A DNA stretch of 30,160 bases from Paulinella micropora (GCA_019918135.1 WBZZ01003967.1:1-30160); one strand, 5' to 3'. Counted from the first letter of the stretch, positions 19,816-29,683 are shown. Numbers and translations: made by a program. The notes: generated by a model not told the origin, from the sequence alone.

Positions 19816-20330
19816 CTAGTTGCAGAGGTTGAGGGTGGGCTTGGGCCAGTCGTCGACCATCCGGTGAATGGGTTGGAGCGCTGCCTCTTTGGCCAGACGG
19901 TCGCAGACTTCGTTCAGACAGTGTAACCATTGGAAGCTGTGCTCAATGTGGGAGGCCACCCAGTGGAGGTGTAAATGACCCATCTCTATCTTATATCTTG
20001 CTATTGCGTCCCAGAGGAGTGGTTGCGGTCTTTCCGGGAAGGGTTTTTGGTATTCGGATTCCAGGGAGCAGTACGCGATGCCTTTGTAGTCAGAACCCGA
20101 ATGTGCGCTGTGGTTGCCAGTGATTCGTCCGGATGTAGTGTAGGATCATCGCTGCTCCTCCTACCTCTTGGTGGGCGCTGGAAGTGGGGTTAGCGTGGGA
20201 ACCGTACAGTGCTATGAGTGAGTCCTGGTATATCAGGATAGCCCCGAACCCGCCGGCGTGTCCTAGTTCGGGGTAGCTGGATCCATCGATGTGGAATATC
20301 GCAGTGGTGGTCCGATCAATGACATCCCTA
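19816..20330 (-). pseudogene. RNase H domain of the non-LTR element, one frameshift
   Basis: The first half reads IFHIDGSSYPELGHAGGFGA (the catalytic Asp and the GG strand turn) and SSAHQEVGGAAMIL (the catalytic Glu). Near 20095-20105 this frame stops; a different frame continues SGSDYKGIAYCSLE (third acidic residue) and ends HLHWVASHIEHS and NEVCDRLAKEAA (the final conserved Asp and helix). All acidic positions expected of RNase H are present, so the domain is complete apart from a one-base frame break next to a GGG. It lies upstream of the RT in the element, the reverse of the usual order. Confidence 0.75.
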
Positions 20331-21189
20331 AGAGTGCCTGGTGAGTTCTGGGTTGGGGGTTGGCTTGGGCTTTGGGGATAAGTGACTCGAGGTGTTTTTT
20401 CGCCCGTAGGTCTTGTGGGAGTTTGTGTAGCAATAGGGCCACCGTCCCCGTGGAGAGGACCTGGAACACTGTTCTCGGGTCGTGCGGGGAGCGCTGCCAC
20501 AGGCGTGCGCAGGGGAGAATGGGAGCCCCGATCTCTCCTCCCCCTAATTCCCGTAGGAGGTGGACAATGCACATCTGGTCTGGGGCCGTGTATAGGGGCC
20601 ACATTTGATTTGGAGGGCGTGGTCGGGGTTGCTGGGGTGTCCCGTGGAGTGCCCAATACCGGTGGTGGTGAGTCAAGTTGTGGAGGGTTTGGGAGGTTGT
20701 CCGGTCCACGGTGATCTGTTGGGATGTATATTCCATCAAGTCATCTAACCATACCGGTCGAGAGGTGTGAAGTAGGAGTTGTTCCCAGGTATCTCTCAAT
20801 TCTGCGCCCCATGCTGTGTTGAGATCTTGTTCTGTATATCCGTTAATAACTAGGGGGTATGGGTCACTGGATGGCGGGGGGATCGGCTGGGTAGTTAGTG
20901 AGTGGTCTTCTGGTACTGTCAGTGCCCCTAGGAATATATCTTGTCCGTTGTGTTGATCTGTTGTGGCTGGGATGTGGAGAGCGGCCTGTGGACCCATACT
21001 TCTCCCTATTTGTTGGTGAGCTTCCATTGCGGTGGTGATGCGGGCTTGGAATAGTTCCGTGTAGTGCGCGGTGGTGGCCTGGGGGCTGGGGTGAAGGCGA
21101 GGTTTGGCTTGTTGCGCCTTTCGGTATGTGAGGCAGCAATCTTCGTCCCATTCCCTGTTTAGCGTAGGTTGATCCGACATCGCCCGCAA
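20263..21189 (-). pseudogene. Non-LTR element N-terminal ORF
   Basis: A long frame of 308 aa with no recognised domain. It is Pro/Gln/His-rich (HPSPQATTAHYTELFQARIT; LVINGYTEQDLNTAWG; LLHTSRPVWLDDLMEYTSQQ). It begins in a different frame from the preceding frame at 21547-21224 and overlaps the start of the RNase H frame, so two frameshifts probably separate parts of one polyprotein. The segment LREL..GEIGAPILPCARLWQ could be a structured domain. No zinc finger or AP-endonuclease motif is visible, which fits restriction-endonuclease-type elements. Confidence 0.5.
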
Positions 21190-21223
21190 TTTGCTGTCTG
21201 TTTGGAGACGTTTACGGGTACGG

Positions 21224-21547
21224 TTAAGTTGGTCCCGGGCCCGGGCAATGGTTGCTTCTGCTTCTTTGAGGCAGTCCAGAGGGTTCGAGTTTTTGTAATG
21301 ATTGAGCCAGGCGGAGAGTCCATATTCCAGCCACTGCTCTGGTCCCTGATTTAATATCCAGTGTCCGGGTCAACTGTTCCCACCGGCGCCAAGTTAGATT
21401 TGGGTTAGGAGTACCCTTAGTGAGGAGATTGTGGATTTCTGTCAGAGTTTGCTGGAGTGTTAGCCGAGTGGCTGGGGGCTTGCAATTGGTTAGTCGTTGT
21501 TGGCGGTCCCTGTTGGGGGGTTGATTTATGATCTGAGGGTTGGGCAC
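21224..21547 (-). pseudogene. Most upstream ORF of the non-LTR element
   Basis: 107 aa, starting MPNPQIINQPPNRDRQQRLT; later TLTEIHNLLTKGTPN. It is not recognised. It is probably the N-terminus of the element's polyprotein, separated from the frame at 21189 by a frame change. The end of the element just upstream of 21547 is not defined by a repeat. Confidence 0.4.
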
Positions 21548-22289
21548 CTTCTCCTAACAAACATTACGACGAAACCTAATATACGGATTTCACGAAATTT
21601 TTCCCGATGATTTTCAGAATATCTGAAATACTTGCAGAAAGGATTCCAAAAGCTATATTATTTACTTATATGAGCAGGAATGAAAAAGCAACGCTTGTAC
21701 ATACTCTAACACACTCATTTCAAGTTCACCGGCAGCGAAATATATGCTAGGAGTGGGAACTATTTTCATTAAATTTACTGATTTTGCAAGCGGTCGCTTT
21801 CTATTAATACTACATGGCTTTTATTGTTTTATGTGTTCTAATCATTAACATTAATTAATTCAACAATTTAGAAAAGATTTAAAGTGAAAATATTAAAATT
21901 TGAATTCAAAAATTCAAATTTTGTATGTATTTACAGTGTTTTCACCATTTAAATTTTCCCAAGTCAGAAAAATGTGATCAAGACATCCCCTGGCAGGTTT
22001 TTTGAGCGGGATCTTTGATGTAGATGATAATTCAACTGAATATAATGTTATTTCCGACCGGCACCATCGAAAACATATTCAGAACTTGACTTCAAAACTT
22101 AATTTTTTATGATATTATCACTGTAATTTTTTCCTAAGTCAAATTGCATATGTGAACATCAGAAAGCTAAGTTTACAAGCGGGTTCAGTTGCGGGTAGTT
22201 AGTATTAACAATATTAATAGTGTTTTTGATGTTTTACTTTAGATTCAATACTGGAACTAACTTAGAGAAAATTTAAATCAGGATCATAT
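21548..22289. other. AT-rich region without a gene
   Basis: About 740 bp of AT-rich DNA with no protein-like frame. It contains the perfect inverted repeat at 21895-21922 and lies between the 5' end of the non-LTR element and the 3' end of the minus-strand gene. Confidence 0.6.
21895..21922. repeat. Perfect 12-bp AT-rich inverted repeat, 4-nt loop
   Basis: Arms AAAATTTGAATT and AATTCAAATTTT flank the loop CAAA. In AT-rich DNA such a repeat could arise by chance or mark a small foldback element; no target duplication was found. Confidence 0.85.
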
Positions 22290-24563
22290 TTAATAACCCG
22301 TCCACATAGCCATTCGCACGAAGTTGTTGCGTTGAATTTGTTGTTGTCGCGCTAGTTCCTGCTCGTTAACAAGCAAATGATATTGATAAAGGTTGGGCTG
22401 TGGAACTTGCTGTTGATTTGCATAATACGTTTGTTGGCAGGCGTTGGCTTGAGGCACGCTTACAACATAGCCGCCTGTGTTGATGCCAAAGTCAACTGCT
22501 GGAGCAAACTGGGATTGTTGTTGTTGCTGTGCTTTTACAACAGCTTGAGCAATCAGTTCAGGTGTAATTACACTGTTATTAATATATTGCGCTGGAGTTG
22601 CAGACCGCTCTGGAGTTTCAGGCGTAGGCGTAACGAGTGGCTGAGTCACAGGTGCAGCGTTACTAGGTTTTTTTTGCTGTTGCATTTTCAACAACTCTTG
22701 CAACATTTTGACAACGGTTGGATCAGACGATTGAACCTGAACATTTGAAGCTGGAGGCACTGTTGGCTTCAGCACCTCAGCCTTCGGCGGGGTAGGAGTC
22801 TTAGGACTCTTACTCTTAGGAGGCTATCAATACATCATTTGCAAGTGACTCATCGCAAGGTAAGACAAATACCTTTGGGGTTTTTTGCTTCTTGACCGCG
22901 GGCGGCGACGAGAATTCAAACTTCTGTGGCTTCTTGCTTTCGCGTTTTCCCCCTTCGTCTTGAAGAAATATTCCGGGCACTTCAACTTCTTGACAGCCTT
23001 GACAGGAAACTCCGACTCACTCTCCAGCTGCTTCAAGTTGGCCTCTTTGTCAGGCGGAGGCAAAGTTTCTTCTTCCGGTTCAGCGTCAGATTCAGTGTCA
23101 AACAACTGTTCATCCAAGGGAACGAATTCCAACATTTCCGGTGGAGTGTCCTTGGGACTTATCTTCCTTGCGTCGTAAGCGTGCATCAACTTGCTCCATT
23201 CGGCCCATTCATCCGGACGGCATTTTCCGGCCAACCTACTCTGATCCACGTCAGCCAGTTTCCAACTCATTCGCAGTATTTGCTTGAATGGAAGGTTGAC
23301 CTTTACCTTTCTTTTTAACAATACGACCGACAATAATGCAGTAGGGATGTGCTTCCCTTTTGCCGCGAGTCAAGGCATGCTTTTCACCCAAACTACAAGT
23401 CAATAAATTTCAAAGAGTCAGTATTTATTAGAAAGTGTTTACCCAAGAACAGTGACTACTTCAGGAGTTTTACCCACGATAACCAGTTTGTCTTTGATCT
23501 CACACGGATAATTGCCCATTCGTTTTGACACCATGTTGGGAACTGAAGTCAGCCTTCGATGCAAGCCTGTCGAAGTGGAGTACGCGAGCACTGAGCCCAA
23601 GATGCAGTCTGGTGGCTTGCCCCCTGGTTCCTTTGGTAACAAAAAATAATTGTCGGTTGTGAAGAACCAACCGTCAGCCTGCTTAAGACGGCGGGTTTCC
23701 TCCGGGCTGATCTCGTCTTCCGGACTCGGGGTCGAGGGAATTGGTGACGACTCTGGTGACTTCGGGGTTTCCGGCGAAGATGTCGATTGCGGGGGGACCT
23801 TGGCCTTGTTGTCCTGGACCGCCTGTGGCTTGTCCGGACCAGTTACTTCCACATCTTTCTGAATAGTTCACGAACTGAGAGATTGACCCATAGTTTGTAC
23901 TGATGAAAACCTGAAGTCCATTGGGATTCTTGACCGCGTCGGCAGCCTTGGGCAGTTCCGGTGCCTTAGGGGGTGCCTACACGGAAAAAATTTCTACGAA
24001 TCGTCAATATTTGCAACGAGGCAACCGATTAAACAAATGAGAAACACATGACAGTACTAGGTGACCTGAGTGAGTGCTTTTGCTTTATCATGTTGCTTAA
24101 TCGGTTGCTTGGTCTTATTGGGATCCGGAGCTTTGGCTTTCTTGGCATGCTTCTTGGGTTTGTCTACTTTGGCTTTCTTGGCAGGTGGGGGTGCACTTTC
24201 TTTCACAGCCACTTTCCCATCAGGGACACAGCCGGTGAGTGGGGCTGGGGGGGGTGGGGGTGGGGCTGGGGCAGGGGGTGCAGGCCTCCGACGCTGAAGG
24301 CGTCCTCCCTGCGCAGGCACCGGTGCATTTTCCCAAAGACCAGCAGCAGAACGCCTCTTGGTCGTCGCGTTGTACGAGTAGATCACGTTGGGAGCAAGTT
24401 CGTTCCAACTGACAGGCCAATCCCAGTACTTGCTGCGAACTCTTTCTGGCAAGTCGACATCCGCCACTCTGACAACATCAGGCAGACCGTTGATGGTCAG
24501 ATATCCTTCTCCATTGAAGTCGCTTCGAATAGTCTGAACACTCTCTACGAGAGGTCTTGCCAT
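22290..24563 (-). CDS. Multi-exon Pro/Lys/Gln-rich protein, probably nuclear
   Basis: Exons by frame and splice logic: 24563-24066, 23976-23911, 23858-23443, 23392-about 23307, about 23280-22873, 22823-22290. Introns are short (89, 52, 50, unresolved, 49 nt), each GT-AG, and the 52-, 50- and 49-nt introns reconcile frames. The N-terminus from MARPLVESVQTIRSDFNGEG includes PERVRSKYWDWPVSWNELAP; a basic/Pro tail (KKAKVDKPKKHAKKAKAPDP) suggests nuclear localisation. Exon 3 has ADGWFFTTDNYFLLPKEPGG and HRRLTSVPNMVSKRMGNYPC; exon 4 KHALTRGKREAHPYCIIVGR. The last exon is PPKSKSPKTPTPPKA followed by a Gln-rich C-terminus ending MAMWTGY. I know no family. Two problems remain: the exon 4-5 junction has no phase-matched site, and a frame change falls at a C5 run (22949-22953). 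A transcriptional role is a guess from composition. Confidence 0.55.
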
Positions 24564-25130
24564 GTTGAAAACAAACGCCTTTCTGAGCACCCTTTTTTCG
24601 AATTGACCCACGCTCACCAGCCGGAACTTTTGAGTTCCCCAAAAACTGCCCCAAAAAACCTGTCCTAAACTTTGCAAATCCCCACTAGTGCCGAAATTGC
24701 CTTCAATTTTTTCGAAATGGCGACCCGAGACACCTAAGTTGTCAAGCCCAGCACTGCAAGATAGCGCTGTTTTTCATATCTGAAACCACAGTTCAACTGA
24801 TAGAGGTCTTATAAAACGCTTGTACTTTTTCGCTACTTGAAACTCGTTGTGATGCCTTTTATTTTTTAGGCAGCCTGCCTTTATGGTCTGCTTAGCGTTG
24901 TTTTCGGTACTGAGTCTCTTCCCTACTGCAAATGTACTCCATTTGCTTGTTCAATGCTAGTGCAGTACTGTGCCAACTGTGCTGATATGTTTAGGCTTCC
25001 TTTTTGGTGATAATGCAATACCAATCTCCCGAACAGGAATGGAGTAAAGGTCGGTGTTCATTTGTTGCCACGAGTTGCGTACTTGCTTTCCTGAGATAAT
25101 GACTTAAATTGTGAACTGAAACGACAGGGC
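24564..25130. promoter_or_regulatory. Upstream region of the minus-strand gene
   Basis: No gene is convincing. The frame stays open to 24677 upstream of the chosen ATG 24563, and an alternative start there cannot be excluded. The rest is mixed DNA with no repeats. Confidence 0.35.
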
Positions 25131-25228
25131 CTAAGTCGGCCCCCTCCTCGGATGCTTTGTTCGGTAAATCTTCGAGTAGCATGCAAGGTGGACATGATCA
25201 AGGTGACAACAACGGGTTGCGTCCATTC

Positions 25229-25285
25229 CCCCCCCCCCCCCCCGTTCCCTTGCTCTCTCTTTCTCCTCTCTTTCTTTCTTTTCTC

Positions 25286-25316
<31 letters not shown>

Positions 25317-25815
25317 CTCTTCCTCTCTCTCTTTCTGTCTTTCTTTCTTTCTCTCTTTTTCTTTCTCTCTCTCATACGTATACCACAACCCCCCCCCCGT
25401 TCACTTGCTCTCTTTCTCTTCTCTTTCTTTTTCTCTCTCTCTTTCTCTTCTCTTTCTTTTTCCCTCTCTCTCTTCCTCTCTCTCTCTCTCTCCCTCTCTC
25501 TCTCTTCCTTACTTGCTTGCGTTGCACGCACTGCGCGACCGATGGAATTGGCTGTCGGCGGAGAGGGGAGGACCGAGTGCAACCCTTCGCGGGATGCACT
25601 GTGCACAAGTCTTAGACTGTGATGGTTCATGCCAGCCCCGAAGCCATTCCTGGTGTTATGGATGCTCTGCACTTTAATTTGTTGCTTTTTTCTTCTTTTT
25701 TTAACTTCGGTTTTTTTGACATTTTTGCGTAACCCTCTCATACCTACACCCCCCCCCCCCTCTCTTGCTCTCTCTTTCTCTTCTCTTTCTTGTTCTCTCT
25801 CTCTTCCTCTCTCTT

Positions 25816-25846
<31 letters not shown>

Positions 25847-26090
25847 TCCTTCCTTGCTTGCGTTGCACGCACTGTGCGACCGATGGAATTGGCTGTCGGC
25901 GGAGAGGGGAGGACCGAGTGCAACCCTTCACGGGATGCACTGTGCACAAGTCTTAGACTGTGATGGTTCATGCCAGCCCCGAAGCCATTCCTGGCGTTAT
26001 GGATTCTCTGCACTTTAATTTGTTGCTTTTTTTTTCTTTTTTTTAACTTCGGTTTTTTGAAACATTTTTGCATAACCTTTCTAACGGGAA
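25229..26090. repeat. Tandem satellite of C-run, CT-rich tract and unique core
   Basis: C runs at about 25229-25244 (C16), 25390-25398 and 25750-25760 are each followed by a CT-rich tract. A unique core (gttgcacgcactg to taacttcggtttttt) occurs at about 25521-25715 and again at about 25862-26055, nearly identical and about 341 bp apart. All long frames here are CT or GA low complexity. It is a local two-copy duplication. Confidence 0.85.
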
Positions 26091-26162
26091 GCGCTGCCAT
26101 TTTTTGTGATTTTTTTTTCTGACATACAACTTAGAGTTCAATTTGCCTCCGTCTTCGAGGAG

Positions 26163-27494
26163 ATGTACGGCGTTACTCCTCAGTATTTCTCTACGACCTC
26201 AATTCAGACAGGCGGCGTGTCTGATACTGTCACGCCCACTCCGTTTGCCGACATGTATGGGACAGACGGGCCGGGAGGCGGCTTCGACTCCATGTATGGG
26301 TCAGAATGTGTGTCAGTGACTGAGGGACCAACTTCGGGAGGACATTCTTCTTGTTTTCAGGCAACGGATTGGGGAAGGGCTGTTACGGCTGGGCAGGAAG
26401 CTAATAACGCTGACTTCCGAACCTCACCGGAGCCGCTGTATCTGTGCCTTGGCATGGAGGCCACCCCGTTGGTTCGACCACGTAAGACTGACAGGGGCTA
26501 CAAGCACGTCAAGAGAAAGGCCGTGCCCACCCCTACAGTCAGACCGACAGCGTTGAAGAAATGGCTTGGAATGTCATACGCCGACCTGACGCACGAAATA
26601 GGCGCACCTTGCTGTTCCAAGTATAAGTGCCATCTGTGTCAGTCCCTGGCACGCTATTCTAGGGCGGGCCGATTCTTGTTCGCAGTCTTTCAGGGATTTG
26701 ACCGCCTGGGTATGTGGACAGCTTCAGGCCATAACCTTAAGCAATGCGGATGCTCAATACAGGTAATACAGTTCTCCCTCAGGCTGTTTTTTCCCATCAC
26801 CCCTGTGGACTTATTATAATGCATTGTCCCTTGCTGCAGGCATCGTGGTACGCCCGTGTGCCGGGTCATGTGGCAGCGTATTTACGGCGTAGGCGCTGTC
26901 ACTCTTGGCAAAGCCAAGAAGCTTTTGCGTCACTCCGCGAAGTATTACGAGCGGGCGTACACACCGCAGTCCGACGTGTCGGACTTGGTGTCGACATTGT
27001 TGATGCGTAAGTTTGTGGAGGAGTGCGAGACCATAGCAGACGGAGTGTGGCACCTCCAAGACGTGGAGAACTTTCCGCAGGTGCAGAAGTACGTGAGCAT
27101 GAATTGGGCCTGGGCGTGCAACACCCTTCTGGTTGGGCAGCGCTGCAAGAGTGATAGCCCCCCCGGCGACCAGATCATACGCAAGGTGTGGCGCGAGAAC
27201 TTCAAGTTTGTGAAGCCGATCCGCAAAGGAGACTTTTCCAAGTGCGAGATTTGCGGGGACCTGGCGAGGAGGCATGAAATGGGCTTCCAGACAGACGCAG
27301 CGGCGAAGCTCTGGCGGCTGGATAACCACCAACACCACAAGGTACATCGCAAGTGCAGAGAGGAATCCTTGCAGCGTGCTCATGACGCAGCTGTGACAAA
27401 AGCTAGGTGTACAGCGTGGACGATAGATATGACCAAACCTTTCAACTTTCCCAGTTGTGCTAGGGGTACTTGTCTTTGTACGCAAATCTCATAG
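26163..27494 (+). CDS. Transposase-like protein (DUF7869-type layout), split by an intron or frameshift, probably truncated
   Basis: Exon 1 (MYGVTPQYFSTTSIQ) contains EIGAPCCSKYKCHLCQ. Exon 2 holds TPVCRVMWQRIYGVG, FSKCEICGDLARR, HHKVHRKCREESLQRAH and ARCTAWTIDMTKPFNFP. That order (Cys cluster, VC-x-F/W-YG-I/VG, FSKC-x2-C, H..V..R...Y, then an acidic D in an I-D-x-x-x-x-P motif) is the layout of a large family of eukaryotic transposon-derived proteins that includes DUF7869; the D would be the first acidic residue of an RNase-H-like transposase. The protein stops about 16 residues later, so the rest of the catalytic core is missing or lies in an unrecognised exon after an acceptor-like tgtgtgcag near 27521. 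Splicing at GT 26763 and AG 26839 does not preserve phase, so either a different junction is used or there is a frameshift. Confidence 0.5.
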
Positions 27495-27729
27495 TGGTTT
27501 GTGTTTTTTGTGTGTGTGCAGCCAACCACTCGTTTGAATTGCAAGTATTTTAGCAGCAACTCAACGGTTTTCTTTTTCTGCCTTTGCCCGAGTGTTTTGG
27601 GACTTGGTTTATCATGAGTTCTTTTTCAATTCGCTGCCCCTTCCCTTTTTTTTCCTTTCTCTCTCCCTCTCTCTCTCTCTGTGTCTCTCTCCTCGTTTCT
27701 TTCTCTCTCCTTTTTTTCTAGCCAAGTAA
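27495..27729 (+). promoter_or_regulatory. T-rich and CT-rich leader of the second orphan
   Basis: T-rich DNA is followed by a CT-repeat tract (about 27656-27720) ending ttttttctag just before ATG 27730. It resembles the leader of the orphan at 1477. The ctag could instead be a splice acceptor of a 5' UTR intron. Confidence 0.35.
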
Positions 27730-29035
27730 ATGCAGCGACGCTTAGCCATCTTTCCCAAGTTCTTCAACCAAAACAAGACCCGCAGGGCCAGGGGCGAAGT
27801 TCTGGCTGGCGGCTCGGGTTCCCCGTCCACCAGCCTGGGGCAGTACAACGAGTTCGAAAGCCTGTGCGGCTTGTACGACGAACTCGACTCTATCCTGCCC
27901 TTCGTGCTGCGCGTCGCCTTCCCCGCAGCCTGGCACAAGTCACCAAACGGGCCCGACCTACAGCTCCAGCTGTACCGCACGATCGTGCGCGCGCTGCACC
28001 TGCTCACCCACGCCCCGGCTGACCAGCTGGCGTTGCAGGTGACGTCGCCGGCCCGTGGCTCTCGCGCAAGTGTCTGGTACCTCTCGTGCTCGCTCAACGT
28101 CAGCGTGCGCCAGCTCTACCAAGTGTACCTGTTCGCCTGCCACGCGCTGGCCCGTGGCGCCGCCGCCGAGCTGTTGGAGACGTTTGCGCCGGGCAATGGT
28201 TTCAACTGGTTCGATGCGCTGGACGTGGCCCGGCTCCTGGACGAGGGCTACGTCCCGCCCTGGCCAGCCAACACCGTCAACAAGGTGTTTGCCACCGGCC
28301 ACGGCGGCCTGCAACCCGCGGGCGACTACGTCACCACCGTTGTGCACCCCCAGCCGTCCTGGCTACAACCTTTGCAGGACGACGTCATGCCGCGCCTCAA
28401 CACCATCCACTGGACGTGCACTTTTCTAGACACCTTTCGCCGCGTGACGGAGCCCTTGTCCGACAAGCACCTGGCGCTCTTTCGTGAACGCTACCACCTG
28501 CGCCTCGGCTCACACTGCGACTGGTTCAAGGGCTTTGTACACCTGACCAGCCCGAGCTTCTGTGCCGCGCTAGCCGCTGAGTTTGAGTGTAGCCTGCGCT
28601 TCAGGGCGGCCAAGGCGTTCCGGCTGGATCTAGACCGCGTCTTGGTCACGGGCCCCAACCACGGCGGCAGCCGCGATTTCCTCGTGCTGGCCGCGGACGG
28701 GCTCTGGCTCTGGACGCTGCCAGATCACCCCGACCTCGAAATTAAGGGCCACTACGGCGCCGACTTGCTCGAGTCACTGAAAAAGCTGCAGGACGGGCTC
28801 CCGCTCGGTGCCCAGCACCCCCCGTTTCCAGCGGGTGGCGGGCACAGAAGGCCTGCTGAAAGAAGTACGAGCGCTCGCGCACCGGCTCAACCCTGACTGT
28901 GCCGATGAGCGCGTGAACTGCGAACTCAGCTCTAGCGGCCTGGTCTCTTACAAGCTGTTCCGGCGTGCGTGCAGCCTGAGGGGCCGGCCGACGTTGGAGC
29001 CGGACAGCGCCAACAAGCGCGCCAAGCACGCCTGA
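27730..29035 (+). CDS. Second GC-rich orphan, about 434 aa, frame break at a C6 run
   Basis: I do not recognise this protein. It starts MQRRLAIFPKFFNQNKTRRA and is GC-biased like the genes at 1-9 kb. The body is mostly helical with scattered aromatic residues (NEFESLCGLYDELDSILPF; NGFNWFDALDVARLLDEG; HWTCTFLDTFRRVTEPLS; CDWFKGFVHLTSPSFC). The frame at 27730 loses its character after GAQHPP, exactly at a C6 run (28818-28823), while the +1 frame continues GTEGLLKEVRALAHRLNPDC and ends at 29035 with the basic RGRPTLEPDSANKRAKHA tail. I therefore join the two frames. No signal peptide is seen. A basic tail could be a nuclear signal. It shares no obvious similarity with the orphan at 1477. Confidence 0.65.
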
Positions 29036-29104
29036 TGTACAGCTGAATTTAAAAGAAATCTCTCGCCACAATTTGTGTTTTTGCCTCAATTGAAAACGTA
29101 CTTT

Positions 29105-29110
29105 AATAAA
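29105..29110 (+). terminator. AATAAA polyadenylation signal
   Basis: This canonical signal lies 70 bp after the stop of the second orphan and fits its transcript end. Confidence 0.5.
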
Positions 29111-29230
29111 ATACTAAGATCTTTGTAGTCATCGGCTTTGCCTAGTGATCACTCTGGCGGCATCTCCGGCTTTGAATAGTGCACATCTCCGGCTGGTGTA
29201 AATTGCCTTGCGCACATGTTGGTGTGTATA

Positions 29231-29250
29231 ACTTGTCTGATCAGACAAGT
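29231..29250. repeat. Perfect 20-bp palindrome
   Basis: ACTTGTCTGATCAGACAAGT equals its own reverse complement. It lies in the gap between the second orphan and the secreted-protein gene and could be a dimeric protein-binding site. Confidence 0.9.
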
Positions 29251-29282
29251 GCCACCACAGATTTTTTTTTGCAGGCACCTTG

Positions 29283-29348
29283 GGGAGACGACGGCGGGCG
29301 GGGAAAAATGACAGAAATGACAAATTTCCCCGCCCGCCGTCGTCTCCC
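29283..29348. repeat. Perfect 24-bp inverted repeat, 18-nt loop
   Basis: Arms are 29283-29306 and 29325-29348, both GC-rich (gggagacgacggcgggcggg and its complement) and perfectly complementary over 24 bp; the loop 29307-29324 includes aatgac twice. As RNA or single-stranded DNA it would form a very stable hairpin. It sits about 50 bp after a 20-bp palindrome and about 335 bp before the next start codon. Confidence 0.95.
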
Positions 29349-29683
29349 GAATTTTTCGCTCTCAAACTTTGCAGGATTGCCAAAATGACCAAACTTTTTT
29401 CAAACCTGCCCGAGACCTGGTGAATTTCACGACAAAATGACTTTTTGCCGCCCCCCCCCCCGGGGGGTTTGAGGGGGGCGCCCAAACCTGGGGAGTTTTT
29501 TCCCCTGTCCTCTCGAACCCAACAAACACACACACAAAAACAGTCCGCCCTCCCAACCACAACCCCCCCCCCCCCACCGGGAGCGCGCGGCCCCCCTCCC
29601 CCAATCTGCCAAGGGGGGGGCACGCCCCTGGAGCAAGCCACCCAAACCATCCCCCCAAAAAACAAACTACGCTCGATTAAACT

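Larger units (their letters stand above)
16298..21547 (-). mobile_element. Non-LTR retrotransposon (RNase H - RT - CCHC - restriction-like endonuclease), frameshifted
   Basis: Read on the minus strand, the element runs from about 21547 to an (AAAG)n tail at 16322-16298. The order of parts is an N-terminal Pro/Gln-rich ORF, a second ORF, RNase H (about 20300-19816), RT (about 19700-18289), a thumb-like region, a CCHC finger (17240-17190) and a restriction-like endonuclease near 16900-16840. Absence of an AP endonuclease, plus finger and endonuclease after the RT, places it with R2/NeSL/Utopia-type elements. An RNase H before the RT is unusual and has been described for oomycete Utopia elements. 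Several frame breaks make this copy inactive as written. No U2 snRNA sequence was seen at either edge. No LTRs flank it. Confidence 0.8.
29111..29683. promoter_or_regulatory. Intergenic region with palindromes and C runs
   Basis: Besides the two inverted repeats it holds four copies of AAATGAC (near 29305, 29315, 29383 and 29434), a C11 run near 29450-29460 and a C13 run near 29563-29575. The long minus-strand frames here are Gly/Trp/Pro low complexity from the homopolymers. It is probably the promoter of the gene at 29684. Confidence 0.45.

Noticed and set aside
25058..26018. Many long frames on both strands rich in Arg/Glu/Lys or Ser/Leu/Phe
   Set aside because: They are translations of CT/GA microsatellites and C runs in a tandem repeat.
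29129..29665. Gly/Trp-rich minus-strand frames
   Set aside because: They arise from C/G homopolymers and cross a perfect hairpin; no family resemblance.
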